DNA of 64,000 nucleotides from CAYTZN01 sp964442495 (GCA_964442495.1 CAYTZN010000002.1:1-64000), one strand, 5' to 3'. Shown: positions 27,795 through 37,615, counted from the stretch's first letter. The notes: generated from the letters alone by a model not told the origin. Numbers and translations are program-made.

Positions 27795-28991
27795 CTATTC
27801 ACTTCTTAGAGACACAATAGGTTCTAATGCTGCCGCACGACGTGCAGGATAATATCCAAAAAATATCCCTGTAAAAACAGAAACCGCAAACCCAGCTAAA
27901 GGCGGCATCAAATGAAAAGAAAATGGCCACTCACTAAAATAGGCAACCACGCGCGTAAAAAACAATCCGATAACCACACCCAAAAGACCGCCGAGTAAAG
28001 ATAACATGACCGACTCGACCAAAAACAACACTTGAATATCACGATTTTTAGCGCCAACGGCTTTACGGATACCAATTTCTTTTCGACGCTCACTCACCGA
28101 CACAAGCATAACGTTCATCACACCAATACCGCCTACCAATAATGAAACACCGCCAATCACCGCAAGCAATAAAGTAAAAATTCGTCCCTGACTTTCCATG
28201 CTAGCAATGATTTGTTTTGCACTCCGTATAAACACGCTCATTTTGGGCGCTTGTTTACTAATGATCATTTTTATATGTGAAATCACATCATCAATATGAA
28301 TATCGGCCTTGAGCAACAAAACAGCATTGTTTATTTTTGAATCTTTGCTCACCAAAGCCATTGCAGCTATAGGAATAATAACGGCCTGATTAATGTCTTC
28401 ATTAAAAAAACCATTTTCGACCCATGGCTTGGCCACACCAATAATTGTGTACAAAGATTGTCCAACACGAAGCTGTTTACCAATTGGGTTATCCAAACTA
28501 ACGTCTTTTAATTGATGCGCTAAACCATCACCAATCACACAAAAATGCTCGAAAGAATCCACAAAAGATACAAAATTGCCCTGCAACACATCGATGTGAA
28601 TAATACGAGCCAAAGACTCATCCGCACCGATAATAACGCCTGTAAAAGATTTCCCCCGAAAACTGATGGGCTGGTATGCAGTGCTGTAAGGTGCAATATC
28701 TAATACTTCTGGAATCATTTGAGGAAATTGCCGCCAAAATTGTAGAGAAATAGACTCCCTAGAACCCACAAGTGCTGTTGGCGATGTCTTTTGATACAAC
28801 GATACAGCCAACAAATCCGTGCCCAATGATTTAAATTGCGCCAAAGCTTTTTCAGTGGCGAGCTGTCCACTACTGATCAATGCCACCACGGCGGCAGTGC
28901 CTACCAAAATACCCAAAACCGCAAGAAATGAGCGTAGTTTTGCCGCCATCAGATTCACCAGGGCCTGCTGGCAATGACTAGAAAATGTCAT
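27795..28991 (-). CDS. ABC transporter permease, MacB/FtsX type
   Basis: 398 residues with the MacB layout: an N-terminal membrane helix (LRSFLAVLGILVGTAAVVAL), a large periplasmic domain (about 45-270), then three C-terminal helices including LLLAVIGGVSLLVGGIGVMNVMLVSVSERRKEIGIRKAVGAK-type FtsX sequence. Such permeases transmit ATP hydrolysis mechanically to a periplasmic adaptor and outer-membrane channel. It is the last gene of the TolC/MacA/ATPase/permease run, 14 bases after the ATPase gene. Here the ATPase and permease are separate proteins rather than one fused MacB. Substrate unknown. Confidence 0.93.
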   Translation of the reverse strand: MTFSSHCQQALVNLMAAKLRSFLAVLGILVGTAAVVALISSGQLATEKALAQFKSLGTDLLAVSLYQKTSPTALVGSRESISLQFWRQFPQMIPEVLDIAPYSTAYQPISFRGKSFTGVIIGADESLARIIHIDVLQGNFVSFVDSFEHFCVIGDGLAHQLKDVSLDNPIGKQLRVGQSLYTIIGVAKPWVENGFFNEDINQAVIIPIAAMALVSKDSKINNAVLLLKADIHIDDVISHIKMIISKQAPKMSVFIRSAKQIIASMESQGRIFTLLLAVIGGVSLLVGGIGVMNVMLVSVSERRKEIGIRKAVGAKNRDIQVLFLVESVMLSLLGGLLGVVIGLFFTRVVAYFSEWPFSFHLMPPLAGFAVSVFTGIFFGYYPARRAAALEPIVSLRSE

Positions 28992-29005
28992 TTAAAGAAC
29001 ATCCA

Positions 29006-29680
29006 TCAAGATACGGCAACAATTTGACCATCCGCCAAGGTAATCTGTTTTCTACAACGCGTTGCAATGTTTTCATCATGCGTTACCAAAATAATTGTCC
29101 GACCCTCTTTATGCAGGGCTAAAAACAAGGCCATGATGTCTTCTCCTGTCTTTGAATCCAGTGCCCCAGTAGGTTCATCAGCAAGAATGACCCGTGGCTC
29201 ACCCACCAGTGCCCTAGCAATAGCCACTCGTTGTTGTTGGCCCCCTGATAATTGTGTAGGACGATAAGCACCAAAGGACTCCATCCCAACGCGCACAAGG
29301 ACTTCAGCCACACGTTTTTTAATAAGCTCTGGCGACATGTTACGGTAAGTTAATGGCAATGCTATGTTTTGCTCAGCAGTAAAGCGCTGAAGCAAATTAA
29401 ATTGTTGAAATACAAATCCTATGCGCTCGTTTCTAAACGTGGCTAATTGATCATCATTTAGTGTTGCAACATCTTGATTACAAAATAAATACTGACCTGC
29501 ATCAACTTTATCTAATAAACCAATAATATTCATTAACGTTGATTTACCGGAGCCAGATGCCCCGACAATCGCCAACAAGTCGCCCTCTTCAACCACGAGC
29601 GATACCTGTTTTAAAACCACACTGTCAATTGGCCCCATTTGATATTTTTTTACAATATCCGTCAGCGAAATCAATGGCAT
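29006..29680 (-). CDS. ABC transporter ATP-binding protein (MacB/LolD type)
   Basis: 224-residue nucleotide-binding subunit. Walker A is GASGSGKST, the signature LSGGQQQRVAIARAL, Walker B VILADEPTGALDS and the H-loop VTHDEN. QFNLLQRFTAEQN marks the Q-loop. It pairs with the following permease and would drive the tripartite exporter. Gene spacing is 15 bases from the adaptor gene, consistent with one operon. Confidence 0.95.
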   Translation of the reverse strand: MPLISLTDIVKKYQMGPIDSVVLKQVSLVVEEGDLLAIVGASGSGKSTLMNIIGLLDKVDAGQYLFCNQDVATLNDDQLATFRNERIGFVFQQFNLLQRFTAEQNIALPLTYRNMSPELIKKRVAEVLVRVGMESFGAYRPTQLSGGQQQRVAIARALVGEPRVILADEPTGALDSKTGEDIMALFLALHKEGRTIILVTHDENIATRCRKQITLADGQIVAVS

Positions 29681-29695
29681 CGTAAAACCCAGGTA

Positions 29696-30838
29696 TTAAT
29701 CATAACCCACCACATCACCCGCTTTAAGGCCTGAATCAATCACTACTTTATCGGCATAGGCAGGCCCCGTGATCACTTGACGTTCTTTCACCACGCCCTT
29801 ATCAAGCACATTGACGACGCTCTGCCCATTTTTTTGACTAACAGCAGCAATAGGTACCATAAGTTTATCCGAAGTATCTACAGGCACCTCAATAGAAGCA
29901 CTCATCCCTACTTTCATTAGTTGCACTTGTTGAACATCAAGCGCTTTCACTTCAACAATAGCCGTAAAAGATGGCAGTGTGTTCCCAGCGCCACTTGAAG
30001 CTTGCGCATTGATGGTGCAAATTTCACCTTTGAGCTCTTCCTTTGCAAAAGCAACGCCTCGAATAATAGCAGGCATACGGACCCTAATTTTATCAATGTC
30101 TACTTCAGGAACATCAATCTCGATACGAATACCACTCAAATCTCCGATAAGTGCTAAAACCTGTCCCGCCTTGATAGTGGCACCAACGGTTATGCGCGAA
30201 GACTTGTCATCACTGGCTTTAGGTGGGTAAAGCAACAACCCCTTACTCGGCGCTTTAAGCTCTACTAAATTATGCTTACCGGTTAATGCACGCCGTACTT
30301 TATCAAACTCAGAAAAACTTAATCTTGATAGATCGCGATAGGTTCCATCCCCCATTTTTTCCAACATCTCTGAGAGTTTACGTGTTGCTTGCATTAATGT
30401 TACACGTGTCGTATTTAAGGTTGATTTTTCACTTAAATAATTATTTTTGGCCAATAATCCCGCCTGCCAAAGATCTTCTGTGCCCGTAAATTTAGCCCGT
30501 GCAACGGAGAAACTATCTTTCGCTTTTAAATATTCCGTCAATGTATCATTGTATTGTTTTTGTAATTCCGCTGAATTTAAAGTAAAAATCACATCATTTT
30601 TTCTAACCTGTTGGCCATAGGGATAATGCACCACTTCTACCACAGCATCCATTGGGCTGGTTAAGCTATATTCTTGAAGAGGTTGAACTGTACCTGTAAA
30701 ATACAATGTTTTGTGGATGGGCTCGGTCTTTACAACATAGGTCTTCTCAGGGCCCTTATGAGAAGATGTGTTTTTACCACAAGACAGAAGACACGCTATA
30801 AACATCACAAGCAACAACCCTTTTGTGCAAGCTCTCAT
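29696..30838 (-). CDS. Periplasmic adaptor (HlyD/MacA family) lipoprotein
   Basis: From ATG 30838 (MRACTKGLLLVMFIACLLSC) the protein has a lipoprotein signal peptide with lipobox LLSC, so it is probably anchored in the inner membrane by lipid. Biotinyl-lipoyl-like halves (VVEVVHYPYGQQVRKNDVIF and ...IKAGQVLALIGD) flank an alpha-helical hairpin (about 105-165), followed by beta-barrel and membrane-proximal domains. The ATG overlaps the stop of the TolC-like gene (ATGA). Nine codons upstream are also open, but they lack a signal-peptide start. It bridges the ABC pump and the outer-membrane channel. Confidence 0.92.
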   Translation of the reverse strand: MRACTKGLLLVMFIACLLSCGKNTSSHKGPEKTYVVKTEPIHKTLYFTGTVQPLQEYSLTSPMDAVVEVVHYPYGQQVRKNDVIFTLNSAELQKQYNDTLTEYLKAKDSFSVARAKFTGTEDLWQAGLLAKNNYLSEKSTLNTTRVTLMQATRKLSEMLEKMGDGTYRDLSRLSFSEFDKVRRALTGKHNLVELKAPSKGLLLYPPKASDDKSSRITVGATIKAGQVLALIGDLSGIRIEIDVPEVDIDKIRVRMPAIIRGVAFAKEELKGEICTINAQASSGAGNTLPSFTAIVEVKALDVQQVQLMKVGMSASIEVPVDTSDKLMVPIAAVSQKNGQSVVNVLDKGVVKERQVITGPAYADKVVIDSGLKAGDVVGYD

Positions 30839-32460
30839 CCCCCATACCTCAACGTAATATGCCAATAATCAAGTGTAGTACCCAATATACGCTGCAAAGC
30901 TGACATTTGGTTAAGATAGGCAATTTTTGCACCGATCAAACCCATTTGCGCTTGAATCAACTGGTTTTGTGTATTATTTACATCCAATGCGCTAGCAATA
31001 CCAGCATCTTGTTTTTTCTTCTCAAGTTCATACGATTTGGCGGCCAAACCAACTTGCCGCTTAGCTAACTCATACTGTTTTGCCTGGCTTTGTATGGTGC
31101 CTATTGTATTTTTAATTGCTGTAATAAGCGCACGTTTTGCAGCCATTAAATTTAGACGGTCTTTTTCAATGCGAACTTTAGCCGCAATCAACTGATTCCG
31201 TCGGCTAATATCATGCAATGGAATGGTTAATGTGATGCCCGCTGACTCAGTCATATTACGCCCATTGTATATGCCCTGTGCGCCGGTCACATTGCTATCA
31301 ACACCAGTCATGGTGCCCATTTGCACGTTTGCACTCGCGTCTAGTTGCCATAACTGTTGATTTTTTGCGACTTCATACGCTCGTTCATCAGCGCGCAAAC
31401 CCATTTTTAACGCCAAATATTGTGCGTTATGGTTTAAAGCTTGATTGATAGCGTCGTCTATGTTGGGTATAACAACGGATTCAAGCGTGACATCACTTGG
31501 CACCGCCAATCGCATGTCAGGATCTAACCCTATTGTTTCCAATAAATTTTGAGCTGCCATTTTAAATTCATTGACTGCTTGTTCAACCATCAAATTCAAT
31601 GACTCTATCTGATAAGATTGTTGAATATTGGCTGTTGGTTCAAGTTGACCGGCATCTATTCTTTTTTCATTAATGGAATAGGATTTATTGGCCTCTTTGA
31701 GCTGTCGTTTTTGGTTTTGTAAATTATTACCACTTAAGACCAACGCGCGGTAGGCCATGATCACTTGCGTTATCTGATCGCACACAGATTGTTGTAAATT
31801 TAATTTATTTAGCCATTCATTATCAACAGCATCGAGTAACCCTGCCTCATTGGCTAAAAGACCAAACCCTCTCAATAAAGGTTGTGTAAGCGAGAAATTT
31901 AATAAAGGATTATAACTGCCAATAGCCGCCACTGCATTGTCCATGGTTAGAGCCATTTGCGTGCCCGCTTTATTTTTTAATGCCAACTCAGGTGTTGCCA
32001 TATAACTATAAGTGGTTGCATTACCCACACCACTGTAACGACTTTTTTCAGCAACGGCCGTTCCTGCTAATGCATACTGCAACTCAAATTCATTGTGTGC
32101 CAATCGTAACTGATAGCGCTGCACAATCCTATCAAGTTCTGCATTTTGAATATTAGGGTTATAACGCAATGCCAATAAAATGGCCTCTCTCAAGCTCAAA
32201 TGTATTGTTTTTCTAGAGGTCGTGTTTGGCGATGTTGGTAAATTAACCCAGTTATTTAACATGTACTCAGGTGAATGGATAGCTTTTTTTAACCGTTGTG
32301 CAGATGCATCCAATCGTTTGATTTCAGCGGCAGGGTTATTAACCCAACGAAATGGTGCTGTGTTTTTTTCTGATACTGACGTTTTTGCATGGGCTATGGA
32401 AGGCATGCTGATGACAAGCGCATACACTAAAGAAAACAACAGCAACTTTAAAACAAACAT
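30835..32460 (-). CDS. TolC-family outer-membrane efflux protein
   Basis: 541 residues with signal peptide (MFVLKLLLFSLVYALVISMPSIAHA) and two outer-membrane-efflux (OEP) repeats of long coiled-coil helices, e.g. TIHLSLREAILLALRYNPNIQ at the first repeat and the matching second-half helices. It forms a trimeric channel through the outer membrane and periplasm. An extra stretch of about 80 residues precedes the first OEP helix. ATG 32460 overlaps the apaH stop by one base (TAATG), tying the exporter to the apaH message. Confidence 0.93.
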   Translation of the reverse strand: MFVLKLLLFSLVYALVISMPSIAHAKTSVSEKNTAPFRWVNNPAAEIKRLDASAQRLKKAIHSPEYMLNNWVNLPTSPNTTSRKTIHLSLREAILLALRYNPNIQNAELDRIVQRYQLRLAHNEFELQYALAGTAVAEKSRYSGVGNATTYSYMATPELALKNKAGTQMALTMDNAVAAIGSYNPLLNFSLTQPLLRGFGLLANEAGLLDAVDNEWLNKLNLQQSVCDQITQVIMAYRALVLSGNNLQNQKRQLKEANKSYSINEKRIDAGQLEPTANIQQSYQIESLNLMVEQAVNEFKMAAQNLLETIGLDPDMRLAVPSDVTLESVVIPNIDDAINQALNHNAQYLALKMGLRADERAYEVAKNQQLWQLDASANVQMGTMTGVDSNVTGAQGIYNGRNMTESAGITLTIPLHDISRRNQLIAAKVRIEKDRLNLMAAKRALITAIKNTIGTIQSQAKQYELAKRQVGLAAKSYELEKKKQDAGIASALDVNNTQNQLIQAQMGLIGAKIAYLNQMSALQRILGTTLDYWHITLRYGG

Positions 32461-33281
32461 TAGGCTGTCCTCACCCCGGGTACTGTAAAACGTTGCCTAT
32501 CTTGTAAACGCAAAGCCGTCAATTGCCCACCCCAATAACAACCTGTATCGATAGCATGAACCCGTGGGTGCATGCATTTACCTTGCAACGCAGCCCAGTG
32601 TCCAAAGACAATCTCAGCACCAATTTCTATGCGATGAGGAACGTTATACCATGGATAAAGATCCAAAGGAGCATCTTTAATCGTTCCCTTGTAGGTTAAT
32701 ACAAGATGCCCTTTCGCATCACAAAAGCGCATACGGGTAAAATAATTGCAAATCACGCGCCATCTCGAAAATCCTGTTAACGCACTCGACCAATGATCAG
32801 GCTCGTTCCCATACATGTGAGTTAAAAAATCTCGATACTGTGAGCCACTTAATACATTTTCTAATTCTAAAGCGAGCATCTTAGCTACATTTAAATCCCA
32901 TACGGGTGCAATGCCCGCATGACACATCACCACATTAAGCGTTTCATCGTGGTATAACAGGCGTTGTTGGCGCAACCAATGGCCAAGCTCTAAAGCATCG
33001 GGAGCCACCAAAATGTCTTTTAGAGTATCATCAGGATTTTGACAGGTATTATCTCCAAATAACTGACTCAGCAAATGCAAATCATGATTACCTAAGGTAA
33101 TGCGTGGCTCAATGGGTAGACTTTTAATAAAGCGCAATACAGCTAACGATTGCGGTCCGCGGTTCACTAAGTCGCCCACAAACCAAAGCCTATCAACCAG
33201 CGCATTGTAGTCGACCCGCTCTAACAACATCATCAAGGGCTCATAGCAACCTTGTACATCACCAATAACGTAATCAACCAC
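32460..33281 (-). CDS. apaH: Bis(5'-nucleosyl)-tetraphosphatase, symmetrical
   Basis: Metallophosphoesterase that splits Ap4A to two ADP (and can decap NpnN-capped RNA in E. coli). Motifs GDVQGCYEPL, FVGDLVNRGPQS, LGNHDLHLL and VMCHAGIAP supply the metal ligands. The likely start is GTG 33281 (MVDYVIGDVQG), where the family begins; it overlaps the end of the upstream gene by eight bases. The alternative ATG 33314 adds eleven residues. About 273 residues is normal. rsmA and apaH are neighbours in many gammaproteobacteria; here an HD-fold gene lies between them. Confidence 0.95.
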   Translation of the reverse strand: MVDYVIGDVQGCYEPLMMLLERVDYNALVDRLWFVGDLVNRGPQSLAVLRFIKSLPIEPRITLGNHDLHLLSQLFGDNTCQNPDDTLKDILVAPDALELGHWLRQQRLLYHDETLNVVMCHAGIAPVWDLNVAKMLALELENVLSGSQYRDFLTHMYGNEPDHWSSALTGFSRWRVICNYFTRMRFCDAKGHLVLTYKGTIKDAPLDLYPWYNVPHRIEIGAEIVFGHWAALQGKCMHPRVHAIDTGCYWGGQLTALRLQDRQRFTVPGVRTA

Positions 33282-34581
33282 GAAGAAAATTCGCCAAGGA
33301 ATTAGTTTGAACATCAACCGGCTGCCAATCACCAGAAGCCGATAAATGATTTAATGGGCTTATTGTTCCGCCACTATCCTGCTGATTAAAAGCGTGGCTA
33401 TTAAAATGTGCTAAATGAATGAGTTCAACTGCAGATATGGTAGATGTTTCACCCGTATTTGCATTATGAATCTTCATGCTTTCAGGCAGTGCAATGGCAT
33501 AGTCAGAAAACACCACCCTTTTTTGCGCATTATCCTCGACGCCCTCATGATGTAAATTCAGAGAAAAAAACGCATTTTGCACTGCTTGCCAATTTTTATA
33601 GTCTGGATGCTCTCTCACAAACCATTGAAATAGTTCAGCCGACATCAACATGCCACCAGGAACCATCAACAAAGGCGCTTGATTCAAGATGATCTTACCC
33701 GTTGCCAATTGCGCGGTTAACCATTGAATAAACTCAAGGCCCAAGGCACGCTCTTTCTCAATAGTGTCTGGCACACTGTCCACAAACGTGCCAATTCTAG
33801 CACTTCGTGCACCGCGGCGACCCATCACTTTGATCATAAATTCGTTAAAATAACGTTGTATAGCAATAGCATCAGCACGAATCAAAATGGCACCTAAAGT
33901 TCCGGCCCCCACTTCATCTTCATTTAAAAGAGCAAGCCATACCGCCAAAACCTCTGTATTGGAAGCTAACCATGCAAACCCACTTGCTGGCATTAATAGA
34001 CGCGCCATCAATAAATTTAAGCGCCGACGAAAATCATCTTCACCCTGAGGCTGAAATTCAAACTCATAATGGCTCCCTACAGACGCCATGCTTTCCAACA
34101 AAGGGCTCCATTGCTTTAAAAATTGTCCGTTCACATCAAATAAATCCACACGGTAATCAATTTGTAGTTTGCCTATGCCTTTTAAAATACCGGCGGTCAA
34201 TAAAGCATAAATCCATAGTTTTTGCTCTTCAGACAACTCAACCCCTGAATCTTGCACAATGTATTGCCGAAAAAGAGAAAGTGCGGCTTCCGTGCGATGT
34301 AAGGTATGATCAACCAAACCACCAGGCATAGCATAATAACTATTGAAGGTTTCTGGCATACTTTGGCAATGATTGATCAAATGATGTATTAAATTTACGC
34401 ATAGATTGTCAAAACGTGAGTCCTCTAAAGCACTCAACTCTTTTATTTTTAAAAGTAAGTCGTTACGTTTAGCATCAGCTAAGAATTGTGAGGGAGATAC
34501 AATGGCAGTCAAATCCTTAAGAGGCTTTGCACGGGCTGGTGTGGCTTTTTTACCGGGACGATGAAACAAGACAACCTCCAT
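33274..34581 (-). CDS. TraI_2-like HD-fold protein, probably catalytically altered
   Basis: 435 residues. Residues about 70-330 resemble the TraI_2 domain found in relaxase-like and chromosomal proteins: YYAMPGGLVDHTLHRTEAAL, then ILKGIGKLQIDY. In HD hydrolases the second motif is LHD-x-GK; here Lys-Gly replaces the His-Asp pair, so metal-dependent hydrolysis is doubtful. No signal peptide or membrane helix. The gene starts about 130 bases after rsmA ends and overlaps apaH. Role unknown; the name 'helicase/relaxase' sometimes attached to this family is not supported by any motif seen here. Confidence 0.75.
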   Translation of the reverse strand: MEVVLFHRPGKKATPARAKPLKDLTAIVSPSQFLADAKRNDLLLKIKELSALEDSRFDNLCVNLIHHLINHCQSMPETFNSYYAMPGGLVDHTLHRTEAALSLFRQYIVQDSGVELSEEQKLWIYALLTAGILKGIGKLQIDYRVDLFDVNGQFLKQWSPLLESMASVGSHYEFEFQPQGEDDFRRRLNLLMARLLMPASGFAWLASNTEVLAVWLALLNEDEVGAGTLGAILIRADAIAIQRYFNEFMIKVMGRRGARSARIGTFVDSVPDTIEKERALGLEFIQWLTAQLATGKIILNQAPLLMVPGGMLMSAELFQWFVREHPDYKNWQAVQNAFFSLNLHHEGVEDNAQKRVVFSDYAIALPESMKIHNANTGETSTISAVELIHLAHFNSHAFNQQDSGGTISPLNHLSASGDWQPVDVQTNSLANFLRG

Positions 34582-34713
34582 AATGTTTAAAGGCTTAACT
34601 CATCAGTATCTTCATTAAACAAAAATTCAAAAATACCATCTAAACCCATTTGCTTTATACTAATTGCTAAAATCTGTTGACAATTTGGTTTTAGTATATT
34701 TAAAACCAAATTG

Positions 34714-35487
34714 TCAGCGCACACTAATATAATTAGCTATTTGAACATAATCTTTGACACTTATTTGCTCAGGTCGCTGACTTGGGTCAATACCCATGTC
34801 CATCAGCTCATGTGCGCTTACCACAGGCTTTAAATTGTTTGCCAATGTTTTACGCCGCATGGAAAACGCCATGGCGACCAACCGCTCAAGCTCTGCAAAA
34901 TGAACAGCTGGATAAGGCGATACCTGATAGGGAACCAAACGAACAACAGCCGACTCCACTTTAGGGGCAGGGTGAAACGCTGAAGCCGGCACTGTAAACA
35001 ATTGCTCGACTTCACAAAGGTATTGCACCACAACGCTTAAACGTCCGTAAGTTTTATTTCCAGGTTCTGCCGCAAGGCGCTCCACCACTTCTTTTTGCAA
35101 CATAAAATACATGTCATCAATATGACTTGCAAAGCTTAGCAAGTGTAACAATAATGGCGTAGAAATATTGTAGGGCAAATTACCAATAACCCGAAGATGG
35201 GAACCAAATGTCCCATAATCAATCGTTAAAGCATCTGCACAAATAAGTTTAAGTAACCCATGCGTTTGAGGCAAAGCCGCTAAGTGAGCATATAAATCGG
35301 TATCTATTTCAACGGCCGTCAATTCATCCAAGACACGTAATAGGGGCTCTGTTAAGGCGCCTAAGCCTGGGCCAATTTCGATGGTATTGTCTGTGGATTG
35401 AGGGTGAAATACTCGCAAAATATCATTAATAACATGATGGCTTTGCAAAAAATTTTGGCCAAAACGCTTGCGAGGGCGATGCACCAT
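34714..35487 (-). CDS. rsmA: 16S rRNA dimethyladenosine transferase
   Basis: RsmA/KsgA dimethylates A1518 and A1519 in helix 45 of 16S rRNA, a late 30S assembly step. The protein has KRFGQNFLQ, the SAM-binding EIGPGLGALTEPLL and the adenosine-binding IGNLPYNIS motif. 257 residues is typical. It is the first gene of the leftward run that continues with the HD-fold gene and apaH. Upstream genes often seen with it (surA, pdxA) are absent here. Confidence 0.97.
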   Translation of the reverse strand: MVHRPRKRFGQNFLQSHHVINDILRVFHPQSTDNTIEIGPGLGALTEPLLRVLDELTAVEIDTDLYAHLAALPQTHGLLKLICADALTIDYGTFGSHLRVIGNLPYNISTPLLLHLLSFASHIDDMYFMLQKEVVERLAAEPGNKTYGRLSVVVQYLCEVEQLFTVPASAFHPAPKVESAVVRLVPYQVSPYPAVHFAELERLVAMAFSMRRKTLANNLKPVVSAHELMDMGIDPSQRPEQISVKDYVQIANYISVR

Positions 35488-35607
35488 CTTATTCTCAAAT
35501 CTTAAAAATAAATGATTATACTCTTAAATGTGAACGAGATCATGGAGTATAAAGATTAATCTCCAACATCACCCAGTACCCGACAGGTAGGTCATGTACC
35601 CAGACGA

Positions 35608-35883
35608 CTATTTTTTATCCCCTATTCTTTCCTGCATTTTTTCAATCAATAACACTTTACATTGACGAAGAACATTTTCATTAAAAGTAACGTCCGGTAA
35701 CGTTTTAGTATGCGTCACGATGGGCATAATACAATCGACAACTAGCCCTTTATTAACATTTTGACCGCCCTTGTAATAACCCGCTTTTTCACAAGCAACG
35801 GCAATGGATGAGCACGGATTATTTGCCCAACTGCATTGAATAACGCTCATCACGAGTAGCATCCCTATACCATATTTATTCAT
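35608..35883 (-). CDS. Small secreted cysteine-containing protein
   Basis: 91 residues from ATG 35883 with AGGA eight bases upstream. A signal peptide (MNKYGIGMLLVMSVIQCSWA) is followed by a small domain with four cysteines after processing, in the order NPCSSIAVACEKAGYY, KGLVVDCIMPI and LRQCKVLL. Two disulfides in the periplasm are likely. I have seen this 'AC..AG...GG...GKGL..DC..PI' pattern in conserved hypothetical proteins of proteobacteria, but no function. The upstream in-frame codons to 35922 are not used in this reading. Confidence 0.78.
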   Translation of the reverse strand: MNKYGIGMLLVMSVIQCSWANNPCSSIAVACEKAGYYKGGQNVNKGLVVDCIMPIVTHTKTLPDVTFNENVLRQCKVLLIEKMQERIGDKK

Positions 35884-36215
35884 ATCATTCCTTTTGAATC
35901 CATAAAATATATTCTTACTCAAATGGCAAAATTGTCAATGTTATCAATATCGCAGGCAGAGCTAATGCGTCTAATTTTTAATCACCAACGGCATCACACA
36001 TACCTACATACCGTACTTTATGTGCGAAATCCATATGATCTCGTATCAAGACTGTACAATTCCGCGCATAAAGCGCGAAACGCTGGCATTTTGCTTTTAT
36101 AGTGCGATTTTTGATACGGACACTCTGTATGTATGACATAACGGTCCTATAGAAAATACAACGGGCATGAAAACGCCTTTTATTTTCTAATGAAACCGTT
36201 GGTGCCAAAAAGATC

Positions 36216-36752
36216 TTACCCTAAAGACGCCATTTCAAAATCTTTAATGCTTAACACGCTAGATGTTTTGTAAAAATTGGCAAGGGCATTGCGTAAACAT
36301 GCGGCTCTCTGAGATATGCCCTGCTCACAATATATTTTCACCTGTTCATACACGGCCCTTTTAAAACCTATCGTATCGGATTCTTCACCGTTAAGATTAT
36401 CAATACTCACCCGAAATTGATGACCAGCGGCTCGAGACAGGATCCACTCCAAGGCTTGTGGTTTTACCTCTAAACGCTGAAAAAGGGCCTGTTGTTCAGC
36501 CGTCCGTCCATCTGGCGCATACCAATAACCGAAATCCACTTGTTTTCGACGCTCTGGACCCGCAATTAACCAATGGGAGCATTCGTGCAATGCACTACTA
36601 AAAAATCCATGCGCAAAATATATTCGATGGTAGGAAAAAGACGCATCTGCAGGAAGATAAATAGGCTCGTCATCGCCTTTAACCAATCGCGTATTATAAT
36701 CCATCGCAAAACAATGATTAAAAAGGGTAATCAAATCTTGGTAGTGATGCAC
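36216..36752 (-). CDS. epmC: Elongation factor P hydroxylase
   Basis: EpmC (YfcM) hydroxylates the beta-lysyl-lysine of elongation factor P after EpmA/EpmB action. The metal-binding motif SALHECSHWLIAGPERR and the segment DFGYWYAPDGRTAEQQ are characteristic. At 178 residues it is complete. The start codon is GTG 36752 with no strong ribosome-binding site. It stands alone, divergent from tatC. The ~290 bases downstream (to 35923) contain only a doubtful 76-codon frame. Confidence 0.93.
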   Translation of the reverse strand: MHHYQDLITLFNHCFAMDYNTRLVKGDDEPIYLPADASFSYHRIYFAHGFFSSALHECSHWLIAGPERRKQVDFGYWYAPDGRTAEQQALFQRLEVKPQALEWILSRAAGHQFRVSIDNLNGEESDTIGFKRAVYEQVKIYCEQGISQRAACLRNALANFYKTSSVLSIKDFEMASLG

Positions 36753-36892
36753 TTGGGGCTCAATATATGAACTTTAATCGGCCATTTTAACGTATCTACA
36801 TGCATTTTTGCGAGTAAATTATTATAAACGCTCCCTAGCCGCCGCAATCTGCTCGTGTTAATGTGCTTAGCTATTTTTAAACTAAACCTTGT

Positions 36893-37615
36893 ATGCTACT
36901 AAATCACCTACTTGAGCTTCGTCGTCGCATTTTATACATTCTTTGGGTTTTCATCGGATTATTTTTTTTGTTTTTTAGCATTGCCCCTCACTTATTCGAG
37001 CAACTGGTTTCACCTTTACTGAACGTACTGCCAAACCATGAGCCTCTGATTGCAACAGAAATCACCACACCGTTATTTATTCCTATTATACTTGCGACTG
37101 ATGCGGCTATGCTTTGCACAACACCTTTTGCTTTTTTACAACTCTGGTATTTTATAGTCCCAGGGCTTTATCCTGCAGAAAAGAAAAGTCTACGTATAGC
37201 GGCCTTGACTAGCTTGATATTATTTTTCCTTGGTGTTTTATTTTGCTTTTATATCGTTCTACCCTTTATGTTGCATTTTTTTGCACTCTCTGTGCCTAAA
37301 CATGTTCGCTTAATGCCCGATATCACCAGCACCGTTGATTTTATTACCCGAATGCTATTGTTATTTGGTTTATGCTTTCAAGTACCGTTGATCTCTGTAT
37401 TTTTAGTGCACGCACAATTGGTAACCATCACTACTTTAAAGTCCATTAGGCCCTATGTGATTGTCGGGGCGTTCACTGTTGGCATGTTATTGACACCACC
37501 AGATGTGCTTTCGCAGATAATGCTTGCTCTACCATTATGTGCTCTTTATGAAGTGGGGCTATTGATGGCCATTTTTTTGGTGAAAAAACCAAGCGCTATT
37601 CAGAGCGTCGCCTGA
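36893..37615 (+). CDS. tatC: Twin-arginine translocase subunit TatC
   Basis: Polytopic inner-membrane receptor for twin-arginine signal peptides. 240 residues with six predicted helices; the conserved N-terminal HLLELRRRI, the first periplasmic loop with P-L-F, YPAEKK and FGLCFQVPL segments are present. The ATG at 36893 has no clear ribosome-binding sequence, but the N-terminus fits the family. It lies on the plus strand, convergent with tatA-tatB, whereas in the classical arrangement tatC is the third cistron of tatABC. Confidence 0.95.
   Translation: MLLNHLLELRRRILYILWVFIGLFFLFFSIAPHLFEQLVSPLLNVLPNHEPLIATEITTPLFIPIILATDAAMLCTTPFAFLQLWYFIVPGLYPAEKKSLRIAALTSLILFFLGVLFCFYIVLPFMLHFFALSVPKHVRLMPDITSTVDFITRMLLLFGLCFQVPLISVFLVHAQLVTITTLKSIRPYVIVGAFTVGMLLTPPDVLSQIMLALPLCALYEVGLLMAIFLVKKPSAIQSVA

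Noticed and set aside
35978..36208. 76-codon minus-strand frame downstream of epmC
   Set aside because: Basic, Cys-rich, no ribosome-binding site and no family resemblance; most likely chance in a 290-bp spacer.
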